Positions 23,131-33,750 are shown, numbered from the stretch's first letter. The stretch is 64,000 bases of DNA from Muscardinus avellanarius (GCA_963383645.1 OY726560.1:64672323-64736322), one strand, 5' to 3'. Notes: generated from the sequence alone by a model not told the origin. Translations and numbers: made by a program.

Positions 23131-24362
23131 TGTTTTTAATGGTAGATGTGGCCCACAAAGGCAGAAGTACCCAAGGCCTATGAAAGTCATCATGTAGCCC
23201 TGTTCCTTTGCCCCCTTCCTAATGTATATCAACTCTTGAAGAGGGTCTGTGAGTTTTCCTTGTGTTTGCATCTTCCTCTAAATCCATCTGCCTGGCTGGG
23301 GGCTCATACCCACTTCTCCTTGCCTCCCAAGCCCCTTAAACTTGGTGCTGTCCTAACCTCTGGGTGGCTTCCTGAGCTGGACACTTTTCCTCTCTTTGAT
23401 AGTGAAAAGAGCAGCACTGGCTAGCGGGGGAGGTCACCTTCCTGGGGCTGGCCCATTCTCTTCTACCATCAACTAGCCCTTCCACCTCAATTCCGGCAAC
23501 CTACCTGGTTCTGATTTTAACAAAGAGGACTTTGGATAAAGAAAGTCCTGTCCAGTCAAAGGATGGTTTGGCCAGTGATGGGTGGTGATATTGGGATATG
23601 GATAGGAGCCACATGTCCATCTTCATGGACAGAGATGAGCACTTGTGGCAGCCCAAGCCTGCTCTTCTCTGGATACTTTCCTGGCTTCATCTATTTTGTG
23701 TGTTTCCACTTTTCTGACAAAGTCTACTCAGAACTCTGTATTTCATGTCTTCCTGTTTGGGCTGTAACTCAGGCAACTAAGGCAGCATTTTAAAAATGTT
23801 CACTTAAAATAGGCAGTTCAGCTTTCAAGAGCCTCTTTGAATAGCAAGGTCCTTTATGGAAACTGGAAAACATGAATGTGCAATAATTACATTTATAAAA
23901 TAAGAATAAAACCAAAACCAATCCCCACTGGCTTGCAGACTATTATTCCATTGACCGATGATATGGATACCTGCCATGTTTACAGCATTAGTTTAAAAAT
24001 TTGGACGACATGTTTCCCATGAATCTGCATGCTGTCCTTGTGAGGTCAAAGGCGAGAGGATAACTGCCAAGGAATGTTGGCGTCCACCCATGGCGAGGGC
24101 TCAGTGACCACTGCGTTAGGGTAGAAAGTGACCTCAGTGATGTCATCTCCATATGACACAAAAGAAAAAAGAGTCTGAGAGGGGATGCTGTCATTGGATG
24201 GGCCGTTCCGGTCATACCGTGTCTCTTGTGGACTAATCGTTCATTTTAAATGTGAGTGGATTTTGAGGGCATGACTTTTCAAAACTCCAACAAGTAGGGG
24301 CAAAAAATGTGTGCCAACTCTCTAAGTATATTCATGACAAATGTAGCCTGCACCACTCTGGG

Positions 24363-24367
<5 letters not shown>
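23131..24367. other. Unrecognised DNA
   Basis: About 1.2 kb with no recognised repeat or gene. The short frames have no domain resemblance. Confidence 0.4.
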
Positions 24368-24394
<27 letters not shown>

Positions 24395-24450
24395 CATATA
24401 TATATATATTATACATATACATATATTATATAATATATATGCAAATATAT
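24367..24450. repeat. (GT)n-(AT)n compound microsatellite
   Basis: About 13 GT units from 24367, then alternating 'catatatata' and 'tatacatata' to 24450. Confidence 0.95.
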
Positions 24451-25504
24451 ATTTTTACAAAGGTCTCTTTGATCATGGACTTAGTTGACTAATTTAAGTT
24501 GAAATAAGAGCCACTATTTATAATCAAAAGGCAAATCTTATGCTCACTTTAAGACACGCTCAACATGGGACTTACTGCACAGAACAAAGGTATGAATGTT
24601 TTCTTGTAACTGAGTGTCTGGAGTCACCTGGATATATCAAGCCATATGCTTCACAATATGCTATTTAGTTATATATTAATTAGGTGTTATTTAGATAGCT
24701 AGAATGATGTCTGAAACAGAGGAAACTTAAGAAGGTTACAAAAAGATGAGCAATTGACCAACTCATTTCCAGACCATCAGCCTCTGCCTTCATGGACTTG
24801 GAAATATTGGGCAAGAGGCAGATGTTATCACACAAACCCCCCAAAACAAACAGGCTTTTACAAGTGGCACCAAGCACCACACTGAACAGGGAAGATGTAG
24901 AATTGGAAAGGATGGCAGTGGTTTCCTTAGCGTGGCCAGGGCACACCCCAGTGAGCAGGTGACGTTCACAAGACACCAAAGGGCAAGAGGCAGTGAGCTG
25001 AAGATCAGGATGACATGTATGCCACACAAATATGCAGAAGGCACAAGAGTTTAGTGCATTGGTAACTGAAAGCCAAAAGCTCTTAGGGAGGATAAATCTT
25101 TATATATAATTGGAGTTCTATGAATTCCTTGTATATGCAAGGCACTCAGGAGGGGAGAAGACTAACATCTCTTAGCAATTATTATGAGATTCTTCTAAGC
25201 AATTTGGTAATGATTAGCATTATCATTGATTATTAACTACTTAGTGAGTGCTAAGTACTATACTATATGCTCTCCAAATACATTTTCTCATGATATTCCA
25301 CATAACAAAATTTGTCCTTAGGACTCTGAGGCCCATCCCTGGGAACTGGGAGCTTTGGAGCAGTGTTCTTGTAGGAGCTGAGGGGTAGACAGAGGGGCCA
25401 AACAATGGGTAACTGCTGGCTCCAGAAACAGGAAACAGGACAGAGGCCCTCCAATGTTTCTGAGTAGAGGACAGGACCATCTGAATAGTTGATGGAAGCC
25501 AGGT
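24451..25504. other. Unrecognised DNA
   Basis: No recognised element. Overlapping minus-strand frames at 24680-25044 include Cys-rich peptides but match no family I know. Confidence 0.4.
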
Positions 25505-25600
25505 ATTGGGTTAGGGTTAGTGTGGGTGTTAGGGTTAGTGTGCTTAGGTTAGTGTGGGTGTGCACACCAAGTATGGGGTTAGGTTAATATGGGGTGCATG
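25505..25600 (+). repeat. Degenerate telomere-like tandem array
   Basis: Several TTAGGG/TTAGTG words occur in phase: 'gggttagggttagtgtggg', 'gttagggttagtgtgc', 'ggttagtgtgggtg'. This looks like an interstitial TTAGGG-derived repeat of about 16-22 bp that has drifted. Confidence 0.7.
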
Positions 25601-25774
25601 TCTGTAATTCCAGCAATTGGCAGGCTGAAAGAAACAGGGTGGTGGGTTCCAGGCCTGTCTGAGCAATATAATGAGACCCTCAGCAACTTAGGGAAATCCT
25701 GTCTCAAAATAAAAGATAAAATAGGGCTGGGAGTGTAGCTTGGAGGCAGAATGTCTCTGGGTTTTATCCCCAGT

Positions 25775-25819
<45 letters not shown>

Positions 25820-25826
25820 GGAGGGG

Positions 25827-25868
<42 letters not shown>
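25580..25868 (+). mobile_element. B1-dID SINE ending in (CA)n(GA)n
   Basis: 'tggggtgcatgtctgtaat', 'ataatgagaccctcagc', 'gctgggagtgtagcttgg', 'gggttttatccccagtat'. The A-tail has become about 22 CA units, then about 20 GA units (25828-25867). Confidence 0.85.
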
Positions 25869-25870
<2 letters not shown>

Positions 25871-26721
25871 GTCAGTCTGATGGCCATAATTTAGCTAGAA
25901 GCAAGTCATGGGCCCATTGCAATAATTAATTCTGGGAAGAGGGCTTTGCCAGGAGCGTGCCCACAAGAGGAGAGAAGGGACCCAGGTTAGACACCTGGAG
26001 GTAAACCCAGCCAGGACAGGAGGTTTGGGGAGATGATGAGATCTGGATTAGAGACCTTGAATCGGAGGTGTCAGCAGGACAAACACATTTCATGAGTAGT
26101 TAACACCAGTTCTGATTCCTTTTCACATCCATTTCATGACACCAGTCAGAATCCCTCCTGAGAGATTTCATTAACCGGCCACTAATAGAGTCCGGCCAGC
26201 AGCAACTCTTATTTCCTCACAAAGGCTCCCGGAGAAACATCAGATAGTTAATCAAGCAGTGCAAGGGAAGCCGAGGAAATACTGGAGATGGCTCTGTAGG
26301 ATGCGCTGGCTAGAGAGTCCCAGTACAGCTCTCTTCCGTCTTCCTGTTATTTTCCATTCCTGTATTGGCAAGTTACATGTCAGGACACATCTGAATTCAC
26401 AGAACGCAAGGGCAACCTCCTCCATCTTGATTCTTGATCATTAGCTCAGAGCTCACCCTCCCCAGACATGTGCACACTGCAGGTAATATACACTCTGGCT
26501 GACCTTAATGGAAACTTAGTAAATTATTTATACCTCCTGTATAGCTGGCAGAGGGTGTCGAGGAAGAGAACTCACAGAGGGTTTATTGCTCTGGTTTTTG
26601 TTTCTGTTTTTAAGAACCAGAAGAGAGACAGATAAGAAATTATCCTTAGAATAGAAGACCTACTTTTAAAGATATCAAAGCTGACTTTAGGATGGTTTTG
26701 TATTTTTTGCAACTTTGTTTA

Positions 26722-26722
<1 letters not shown>
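25869..26722. other. Unrecognised DNA
   Basis: No gene or repeat recognised. Confidence 0.4.
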
Positions 26723-26769
<47 letters not shown>

Positions 26770-26938
26770 GAGGATCAATCTCAGAGGCAATCTACCTCTG
26801 AGCTACAGCCCCAGCCCTAGTTCATTTTTTATTTTGAAACAGGCCTCACTAAGTTGCTGAGGCTGGCCTGGAACCTGTGATCCTCTTGTCTCAGCTTTCC
26901 AAGTACTGGGATTGAGGTGTGTACCATCACGCCTGGCT
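26723..26938 (-). mobile_element. (GT)n plus B1-dID SINE (antisense)
   Basis: About 20 GT units (complement of a CA-type tail) lead into 'gttactgaggatcaatctc', 'ctacctctgagctacagc' and 'gtgtgtaccatcacgcc'. Confidence 0.87.
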
Positions 26939-27445
26939 AAGCATTTTTAAAAATAATCAGCATGAAGAGATTTCCACAGGTCTTCAGGATGGACAGAGGG
27001 GCAGTGGTCTCTTGGGCCTGATGTCATAATGTCCTTAATGACTTTTGTGGCACCTTGCCCACCACCCAGCCATGCTGTCTAGGAAGTAGACCTGACTGAA
27101 TAAGGATCAGGGATCCACTGAGGCAGTTGGAGCAACTGTAGAAATGTTTTTCTTTAAAGAACAATGCCTTCCCTACTACTTAGGCCAGTGTGCAGAAGTG
27201 TCTGTGCCCTTTTGCACACTTAGTCACTTTCACAAGTCAGCAGCCTCACACCCCAGCTCCTCGCTGTTGCGGTTCCTTTAGGCCCATGAAGGACTGTCCT
27301 CTGTGGTACACACTCTTAAGGTCACTGACCACTAGTGACCACACGATGGTGAGAGCCCTCCTCGGTGACAGCACAAAGGATGAGAGCTGATGGATGAGGC
27401 TGGCCACGAAACTGAAACAAATACGTGCTCTATTTCTTTTCCATT
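26939..27445. other. Unrecognised DNA
   Basis: No recognisable element; short frames only. Confidence 0.4.
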
Positions 27446-27449
27446 TTCC

Positions 27450-27490
27450 TTGTTTTTTTTTTTTCTTTTTTTTTTCTTTTTTTTTTTTAG
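27450..27490. repeat. T-rich homopolymer tract
   Basis: About 40 bases of T with two C interruptions, ending 'ttttag'. No SINE body is attached. Confidence 0.9.
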
Positions 27491-27924
27491 GATATGTTAG
27501 CTGACTTGACATTTTGGATAATTATCTGGTGTGAATTCCGAAATCCATTAAAATATGCAAAAGCCTAATAAAAATTCCACTAATTCAAAAATATATTCTC
27601 GTTTTGACAGGACCAAGCTGGGTTGGCTTACTTTTGCTTTGATAAACGTGTTCTTAATAGTGTAAAATTAATAGTGCAAACCAGATTGCAGAGGGAATGT
27701 TTAAAATACTTAAAGGACAAATTGTTTTCAGCACTGACAAGCCCTGTAGGAGTGCTGTTTACATAGAAACAAATGACATGCTGCTTATAAGCCATTAGAA
27801 TTTATTAATTAAATCAGATCTTCCCTGTGAGGCAACACTGAGTTGGATTAACTTGAGTTACTGTAATTCTTTTTTAGAGAAAAAGGCAACATTTCCTTTA
27901 CACTCTAATGTAATTTAAACAATT
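27491..27924. other. AT-rich single-copy segment, possible conserved non-coding DNA
   Basis: No repeat signature. It carries clustered homeodomain-type cores ('ttattaattaaatcag', 'tttaaacaattaattgcc') and 'gataaacg'. A regulatory role is inference from composition only. Confidence 0.25.
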
Positions 27925-28122
27925 AATTGCCAGGAGTGGTGGTACATGCCTGTAATCCCAGTACTTGGGAAGCTGAGACAGTAGGATCCCAGGTTAAAGG
28001 CCAGCCTCAGCAATTTAGGCCCTCAGCAACTTCATGAGATTTTGTTTCCAAATAAAAAATAAAAGGGGCTGGTGGTTTAGCTCAGAGGTAGAATGTCCAT
28101 AGGTTTGATCCCCAGTGCCAAA
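27925..28122 (+). mobile_element. B1-dID SINE, type III
   Basis: 'aggagtggtggtacatgcc', 'gtacttgggaagctgag', 'ggtggtttagctcagagg', 'ggtttgatccccagtgcc'. Confidence 0.9.
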
Positions 28123-28239
28123 TTTACACACATACATATCTGGATTTGTACTATGTATTTGTATATATGTATATATACACACATACCTGGATTTGTACTA
28201 TGCCTTCTTCATTTAGCTGTCATCATAATTTTGGGTTGG

Positions 28240-28345
28240 TGAAGGATTAATTTCTCTGAACTTTAGTTTTCTTTTAGGTAAAGTGAGGATTCTATCCTGA
28301 CTTTTCTGAGTTATTGTGATGATACCACAGTGACTGGTAAAGCCA
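28240..28345 (-). mobile_element. MIR-like fragment (antisense)
   Basis: 'tctgaactttagttttctt', 'ggtaaagtgaggattct' and 'gagttattgtgatgatac' match the antisense core of MIR. Confidence 0.5.
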
Positions 28346-28433
28346 CTAGAACCATCCCTCGAACCTCATAAGGGACCACTTATGTTTCTACTAAGGTGGC
28401 CTTTGGGTTTAAGAAATAAAAATGTAGGGTCTT

Positions 28434-28885
28434 CCAGGGGTGGTGGCATATACCGTAATCCCAGTACTTGGGAGGCTGAGGCAGGGGGATTGCAGGTTTG
28501 AAGCCAGCGTCAGCAATTTAGTGAGGCCCTCAACAACTTAGTGAGCCCCTGTTTCAAAATAAAAATAAAGCCAGGCGTGGTGGCGCACGCTTGTAATCCC
28601 AGCGCTTGGGAGGCTGAGACAGGAGGATCGCACAGGTTCAAAGCCAGCCTCAGCTACTTAGTGAGGCTCTCAGCAACTTAGTGAGGCCCTGTTTCCAAAT
28701 AAAATATAAAATGGATCTGTGAGTATAGCCCGGAGGTAGAAAGCCTCTGGGTTCCACCCCCAGTACCACCAAAACATACATACATACATACATACATACA
28801 TACATACATAATAGGACTGAGGGTATAGCCCAGAGATAGAATGCCCCTGAGTTCAACAACAACCCCCCCCCCCAAAAAAAAAAAC
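28434..28885 (+). mobile_element. B1-dID SINE interrupted by a younger SINE
   Basis: The outer left half 28434-28570 ('aggggtggtggcatatacc') stops at the A-linker. Its ID half resumes at about 28811 ('aggactgagggtatagccc', 'cccctgagttcaac') and ends in C-run and A-run tracts (28863-28883). Confidence 0.83.
28571..28810 (+). mobile_element. B1-dID SINE, type II, nested, with (ATAC)n tail
   Basis: A young-looking copy: 'gccaggcgtggtggcgcac', 'ggatcgcacaggttcaaag', 'gtgagtatagcccggagg', 'ttccacccccagtaccacc'. Its tail expanded to about nine ATAC units. Confidence 0.9.
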
Positions 28886-30635
28886 CCCACAACAGTAACA
28901 AAAAATGCCAGTCTGCAGAAACATAGCACAAGCTCAGTGGGAAGAGACAAGCAAGGATGGTAACGTGCTCACTGGTGGACGGTGACTCATGCAATTAAAG
29001 TGATAGGAAGAACAGCGTTCAGTTCCTGAGAAGGAACCTTCACTGAATTCCCTTGTTAGAGATGAGAACAGTGTGGAAATGTCTGTCCTTGACAACTTTG
29101 GTTGTCAAGTGAGAATCTAATCTCACTTAGATTCAGGAAGAAAAAAGATTCCCAATAAAAATAGAATCTTAAAAAAATCTTGGGAAATTTAATGTGCTCT
29201 AGATATTTAAAAATAATTAAATGATGTATAGGTCCAGGTTTTATTGTGACAATATTAAAAAGAAATTGACTATATGGTTAATGGCTATTTTTAACTAATG
29301 GCTAGCAAGTTCATGAGTATCACCTCTTGTTACTTAAAAACTAGCTATATAGTTTTAATTTACACCTGGAAACTAATTATTTGTTGGAATAATTAAGTAC
29401 GAAATTAAATTTGGCTTTTCTTGAGACTTGCAGAAATTAAAAAATGGTGGCCATTTTACAAGTTTCTTTTTTTTTTTTAAATACTTTTATGTACAAGCTT
29501 CTTTGGATACCAAATTTCTAGTGTTCCTTAGTGAAATCCAGACTCATTAAACATTTTAACTTGGTAGCAACTGTCATAAGGACTGTCTTTGGCCACAGGA
29601 GACCATTCCTATTTTATAGCACATTTGCAGGACAGTAGAGGTCCCTTTCACTAACAGTAAGCAAACTTTAAGCACAACATTTATTTTAACAAGACCCAGA
29701 AACCTTTGTGAATTAGACTTCTCTTTGCTTTGTTTTTTTGATCAAACAAGTGGAGATTTTCCTTTTGGCAGAAAATGCAGGCCAATTTGTTACAGGCTGG
29801 GTGAGGAGCACAATGGGCCTCCCAGGAGGGGTCAGTGCCCACACCGGGTTGGGCCTCTCTTACATTCTCTGCAAAGACTCCCCTGGTCCTGAACAGCCAA
29901 GAGTCTCAATGAATTTGCTTTTGGCCACAGTCTGTGTCAGGTGCTGCTGCCCACCCTGGAGGATCTGGCTCCTCTGGTGAGCTTTTCTCTCAGGACCAGC
30001 CTCTGGGGAGTGGCGCTGTAATTACCTCTGAAAGGCTGTCAGGGAAGAGGAGCCAGAAGCACTTCTTGGCTTTAAATTGCATGGCTGTGATCACATTCTT
30101 ATTTTTACCAAAATCGCATTACAGCAAATGACATAATGGCTCTGAGGTTAGAAATACACGCAAAAAAACCTTAATGTGCAAATTTGATCATTTTGATTTG
30201 TTTCCACTGGAGACATTAGCAAATGTGTAGGAGCTCAACTTTTATAAATGAAAGTCACTGTCCTCATTATGGATCTATCTTGAGAGAGAGAGAGAAAAAA
30301 AGAACAAACATAGAAAAGAATCTTCTTGTGCACTTCTAGGTTTTGAGATGGGTTCTAATATGCATATTTTTCTAATGTCAATTTATTTACTAACATACTT
30401 ATTTGTGAATAGCTACTCTATGCTAAATATTTTGTAATGTGCTTTAAATTTATTAAAAATAGGAGTTCTTGAATTAATTTATAACATCATACACATATAT
30501 GTGTATATGCACACATATATATATTAAACAAAATAACCTAGGAGTAATTATAGACAATATGAGTAAAGCTAATTTCATGAAAATAACTACATGGTAGGAT
30601 ACATAAAATTTCTTATATTGGATTGCTGTTTTCCT
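28886..30635. other. Unrecognised DNA with a hairpin cluster
   Basis: About 1.75 kb without a named repeat. It includes the overlapping inverted repeats at 29088-29134 and a T-run at 29467. 29720-30140 is GC-richer single-copy sequence with two overlapping chance frames. Confidence 0.4.
29088..29134. repeat. Three overlapping inverted repeats
   Basis: Perfect arms: cttgacaac (29088-29096) with gttgtcaag (29101-29109); aagtgaga (29107-29114) with tctcactt (29121-29128); gaatctaa (29113-29120) with ttagattc (29127-29134). The last two are mutually exclusive. Confidence 0.9.
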
Positions 30636-30639
30636 TATC

Positions 30640-31000
30640 TCAGAATGACTTGAAAACCAAAACAACAAAACCCAAACTCACTACCACCAGCAAATATTCT
30701 ACAGCCATCACACACATCCAGCAAGAGCAAAATAGACAACTGTGAAGCCATTAAAATGAAAAGCTTCAATGAAACTAAGAAAACGAGCAGATTGAAGAGA
30801 TAGCCAATTGATTGGGGAAAATATTGACAAGTCATACACATCATAAGGGATTAATATCCCAAATAGACAAGGAACTCGACTCTATAGAATGAAAATAAAT
30901 GATGTGATTAAGAAATGGGCAAAGGACCAAATAGACATTTCTCAGCAGAAGGTATACAAATGGCTAACAGATATATGATAAAATGTTCATCATCAGCCTG
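30640..31000 (+). mobile_element. Old L1 ORF2 3' region, first part of a mosaic
   Basis: 'caactgtgaagccattaaa', 'gggattaatatcccaaat', 'gaaatgggcaaaggacca' and 'tacaaatggctaacagat' follow L1 ORF2 3' order in sense. The expected next block (about 0.4 kb of ORF2) is missing. A 22-bp SINE head, 'agcctggtatggtggcacac', and an antisense L1 sit in its place. Confidence 0.85.
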
Positions 31001-31011
31001 GTATGGTGGCA

Positions 31012-32020
31012 CACCCTTTTTTATGATGTGCTTTTATTGGTGCATGATGGTCTCACAATGTAATGTAAATCATGTTGACAGTGACATGCATATACACAGT
31101 GTCATCCCCCCCCCCCACAGTGCCTCCCAATTTACCCCCTTCCTGATACAGAGTGCTGAGACTGATGTTGGTATTATTTACTTATGTACACATAGCCAGT
31201 GATAGTATTTCCATGAATGAACCTCAGTCTTCCCCCTCCACTTCCCTTAGACCATGTCTCTGGCTCCACTGAGGTTTCTCCTCCATTGTCTAGTCTTTCT
31301 TGTATCCCAATTACTCCCTAGCTCTTGTATATTAGAGAAAACATATGACCCATCACTTTCTGTGACAGGCTAATCTCATTTAACATAATGTTCTCTAGAT
31401 CCTTCCATTTTCTTGCAAATAACATAATTTTGTTCTTCTTTATTGCTGAATAGAATTTCATTGTATTTATGTCCCATAGTTTTGTAATCCATTCATCTGT
31501 TGATGGACCCTTAGGTTGGGTCCATAATTTGGCTAGTGAATTGTGCTGCTATGACCATGCATATATTACTGTTGTTCTCTGATTTTGGCCTCTTTGGGAA
31601 GATACCCAGATGTGTTATAGCTGGTTCATATGGAGGATCCATTCCCAGCTTTCTGAGAAATCTCCACACTGATCTCTATAGCTGCTGAACTAGTTTGCAA
31701 TCGCACCAACAGTGTAGACGTGTTCCTATTTCCCCACATCCTCGCCAATATTTATTGTTATTTGACTAATTGATGACTGGAGCTAGATGGAATCTTAGTG
31801 TAGGTTTCTTTTTGGTGGTACTGGGGTTTCTGAAAACCCTTCTACCTCCGGGCTACACTCCCAGATCTATTTTATACTTTTATTTGAAAACAGGGTCTCT
31901 TAAGTCAGCGAGGCTGGCTTCGAACCTGCGTGATCCTCCTGTCCAAGCATGGGGATTACAAGCGTGCACCACCATGCCTGGCCTCTTAGTGTAATTTTGA
32001 TCTGCATATCCCTGAGCACT
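31012..32020 (-). mobile_element. L1 3' end and ORF2 region (antisense), interrupted by a SINE
   Basis: Starts at the poly-A complement with 'gtgcttttattggtgcatg', the reverse of the L1 3' terminus 'gcaccaataaaa' found at several places in this window. It runs back through a C-rich tract (31107-31119, complement of the 3'UTR G-tract) into ORF2 ('cattcatctgttgatgg', 'ccatgcatatattactgtt'). A SINE at 31799-31982 splits it. Confidence 0.87.
31799..31982 (-). mobile_element. B1-dID SINE, type II, nested in L1
   Basis: 'ttggtggtactggggtttc', 'cttcgaacctgcgtgatcc', 'gtgcaccaccatgcctggc'. The 10-bp TSD tcttagtgta lies on both sides. Confidence 0.9.
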
Positions 32021-32082
32021 TTCCACAACAGCCAGGTTAAGGAATCAACCCAAGTATCCAAACAAAGGATGAATGCACAAGA

Positions 32083-32118
32083 TGTATGACTACAATGCAC
32101 CAATAAAAAAAATTTAAA
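32083..32118 (+). mobile_element. Very short L1 3'-end insertion
   Basis: 'gatgtatgactacaatgc' and 'accaataaaaaaaattt' match the last ~30 bp plus poly(A) of the L1/composite 3' end seen at 10250 and 35320. It interrupts L1 sequence that would otherwise run 'gatgaatg' to 'aagaatgtgg'. Confidence 0.7.
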
Positions 32119-32233
32119 AAAAAGAATGTGGTATATATGCATCCACACAATGGAATAGTATTCAGCCTTAGACCTTTATATCAAAATGCACAGAACTGGA
32201 GAACATTATCCTGAATGAAATAAGCCCAACTCT

Positions 32234-32374
32234 AAGCTGGGTGTGGTGGCGCATGCTTGTAATCCCCGTGCTTGGGAGGCAGAGACAGGAGGATCGCTTA
32301 GGAGACCCTGTTTCCAAATAAAAATGTAAAAAAAGGTCTGGGAGTGTAGCCTGGAGGTAGAAGCCCAGTACCAC

Positions 32375-32404
<30 letters not shown>
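32234..32404 (+). mobile_element. B1-dID SINE, type II, nested, with long poly(A)
   Basis: 'agctgggtgtggtggcgc', 'aggtctgggagtgtagcc' and about 30 A. The flanking gaaataagcccaactct (about 32217 and 32405) is a perfect 17-bp TSD, so the copy is young. It has an internal deletion of the central region. Confidence 0.93.
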
Positions 32405-32407
<3 letters not shown>

Positions 32408-32697
32408 AATAAGCCCAACTCTGAAGGACAAATGTTGCATGTTCTCATCTATATGTGGAATCTAAAATAATTGAGCTCATAGAAGGAGAAAATGGGGGGA
32501 AGCCTCAGAAAGAAAAGAGTTAGACTGTTTTAGATCAATTGAATAGTATGGTGAATATAGCTAATAACTGAGTACTAGTACTGCACATTTCAGTATTGCT
32601 AAGAGTAAATTTCAAATGTTATTATCACAAAATATTATTTAAAGTGACAATTATGCTATTAGTTTGATTTAGTTATCTCTCACTGTATTGGATATCA

Positions 32698-32812
32698 CAG
32701 GTTTGAGGCCAGTCTTAGTGACTTAGCAAGACTCTGCTTTAAAATAAAACATAAAAAAGGGCTAGAGGTAAAATGCCTCCAGTACCAAACAAACAAACAA
32801 GCAAACAAACAA
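32698..32812 (+). mobile_element. B1-dID SINE, 3' two-thirds
   Basis: 'ggtttgaggccagtcttag', 'tttaaaataaaacataa', 'gggctagaggtaaaatgcc', then (CAAA)n. The 5' end is missing. Its last ~55 bp recur at 36168-36220. Confidence 0.82.
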
Positions 32813-32825
32813 ATGACCTACATTG

Positions 32826-32840
32826 AAAAACTGTGAATAG
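32826..32840 (+). repeat. TSD of composite element B, left copy
   Basis: aaaaactgtgaatag, repeated exactly at 35548-35562. Confidence 0.93.
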
Positions 32841-33188
32841 GCCCGACCCTGGGCGGGTGAGCAGGTGCTGGCAGGGCACCCCTAGGCGACCCCCTCTCCA
32901 CCCAGAAGGACCCTGTGGTTTGGACCTCTGGCCCTGACCCTGGGCGGGTGGGCAGGCGCTGGCGGGGCACCCCAGGCCACCCGCTCCCCACCTGTAAGGA
33001 CCCTGTGGTTCGGGCCTCTGGCCCCGATCCTGGGTGGGTGGGCAGGTGCTGGCGGGGCACCCCTAGGCGACCCCCTTTCCACCCGGAAGGACCCTGTGGT
33101 CCGGGCCTCTGGCCCCCCACCCTGGGCAGGTGGGCAGGCGCTGGCAGGACTCCCTTCGGCGACCCCCCTTCCACCTGGAAGGACCCTT
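32841..33188 (+). repeat. 5' GC-rich tandem array of copy B, about 4 x 90 bp
   Basis: Units start near 32841, 32931, 33021 and 33112, each 'gccc(c/t)gaccctgggcggg' through 'ggaaggaccctgtgg'. The last unit is shorter and diverged, ending 'aaggaccctttaaaaagg'. The role is unknown; L1 promoter monomers are a precedent for GC-rich 5' arrays that drive transcription. Confidence 0.92.
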
Positions 33189-33235
33189 TAAAAAGGAAAA
33201 GAAAAAGAAAGAAAAAAGGATAATAATGGAGAGGG

Positions 33236-33750
33236 GTCAAGGAGGTGGCGGATGCAAGGATACTGGAGATGCAGACAAAACTTATCCAAATGAACTGGAA
33301 TTATTGGAAAAATTCCCCGCTAAGGAGGACTGCTTCTTCTCTACATTCTTAAGAATCTTGGACATCACCTGTAAGGAGAGAGACTTTAGCGGAGACCAAG
33401 GAGAAAGGCGGTGCTGAAAGCGGTCACCGCGTTGGCGGTGGAGACTTGTATCCAAGAGAAGCAGAAATCGGAGCCTACCAACCTTATTATTATTTTTTTT
33501 TGGAGAAATTACACCAAAGGTTGAATGCCATCGTCGCGCATACTTAGGAACACTGGACAACATTCAGAGTGGAAAAAGAGCTTGAAAAAGATTTGAAATG
33601 GTGGAGACAGTGGCAATGGCAGTGGCCAGTACTCAGGGAAGGCAGAGATCTGATACATTACACCTGAAACCTTTGAAGTAATGACACCAGAGACAGAATG
33701 CTACCACCATGCACCCTTGAGAACGTGGGACAAATGGTGGGGCGAAGAGG
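33236..33750 (+). other. Middle single-copy domain of copy B
   Basis: Starts near 'gtcaaggaggtggcggatg' and ends near 'gggacaaatggtggggcg'. Short phrases recur as if from an old duplication: 'gaatcttggacatcacc' at 33350 and 'gaacactggacaacattc' at 33548. No frame over 65 codons belongs to it alone, and I recognise no source gene or repeat. Copy A lacks it. Confidence 0.6.

Larger units (their letters stand above)
32025..32690 (+). mobile_element. Old L1 3' region, second part of the mosaic
   Basis: 'aggaatcaacccaagtatc', 'gaatgtggtatatatgc', 'tggaatagtattcagcc', 'gcatgttctcatctatatg' and 'gaatctaaaataattgagc' are the L1M ORF2 end and 3'UTR. It contains a short L1-3'-end insert (32083-32118) and a SINE (32234-32404). 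Confidence 0.85.

Noticed and set aside
28775..28810. Array with a CRISPR-like look of short periodic units
   Set aside because: A simple (ATAC)n SINE tail with no spacers; the genome is mammalian.
32818..33240. A 140-codon minus-strand frame, with a plus-strand partner at 32915-33223
   Set aside because: Both cover the 90-bp GC-rich array of copy B, and the peptides simply repeat with the array.
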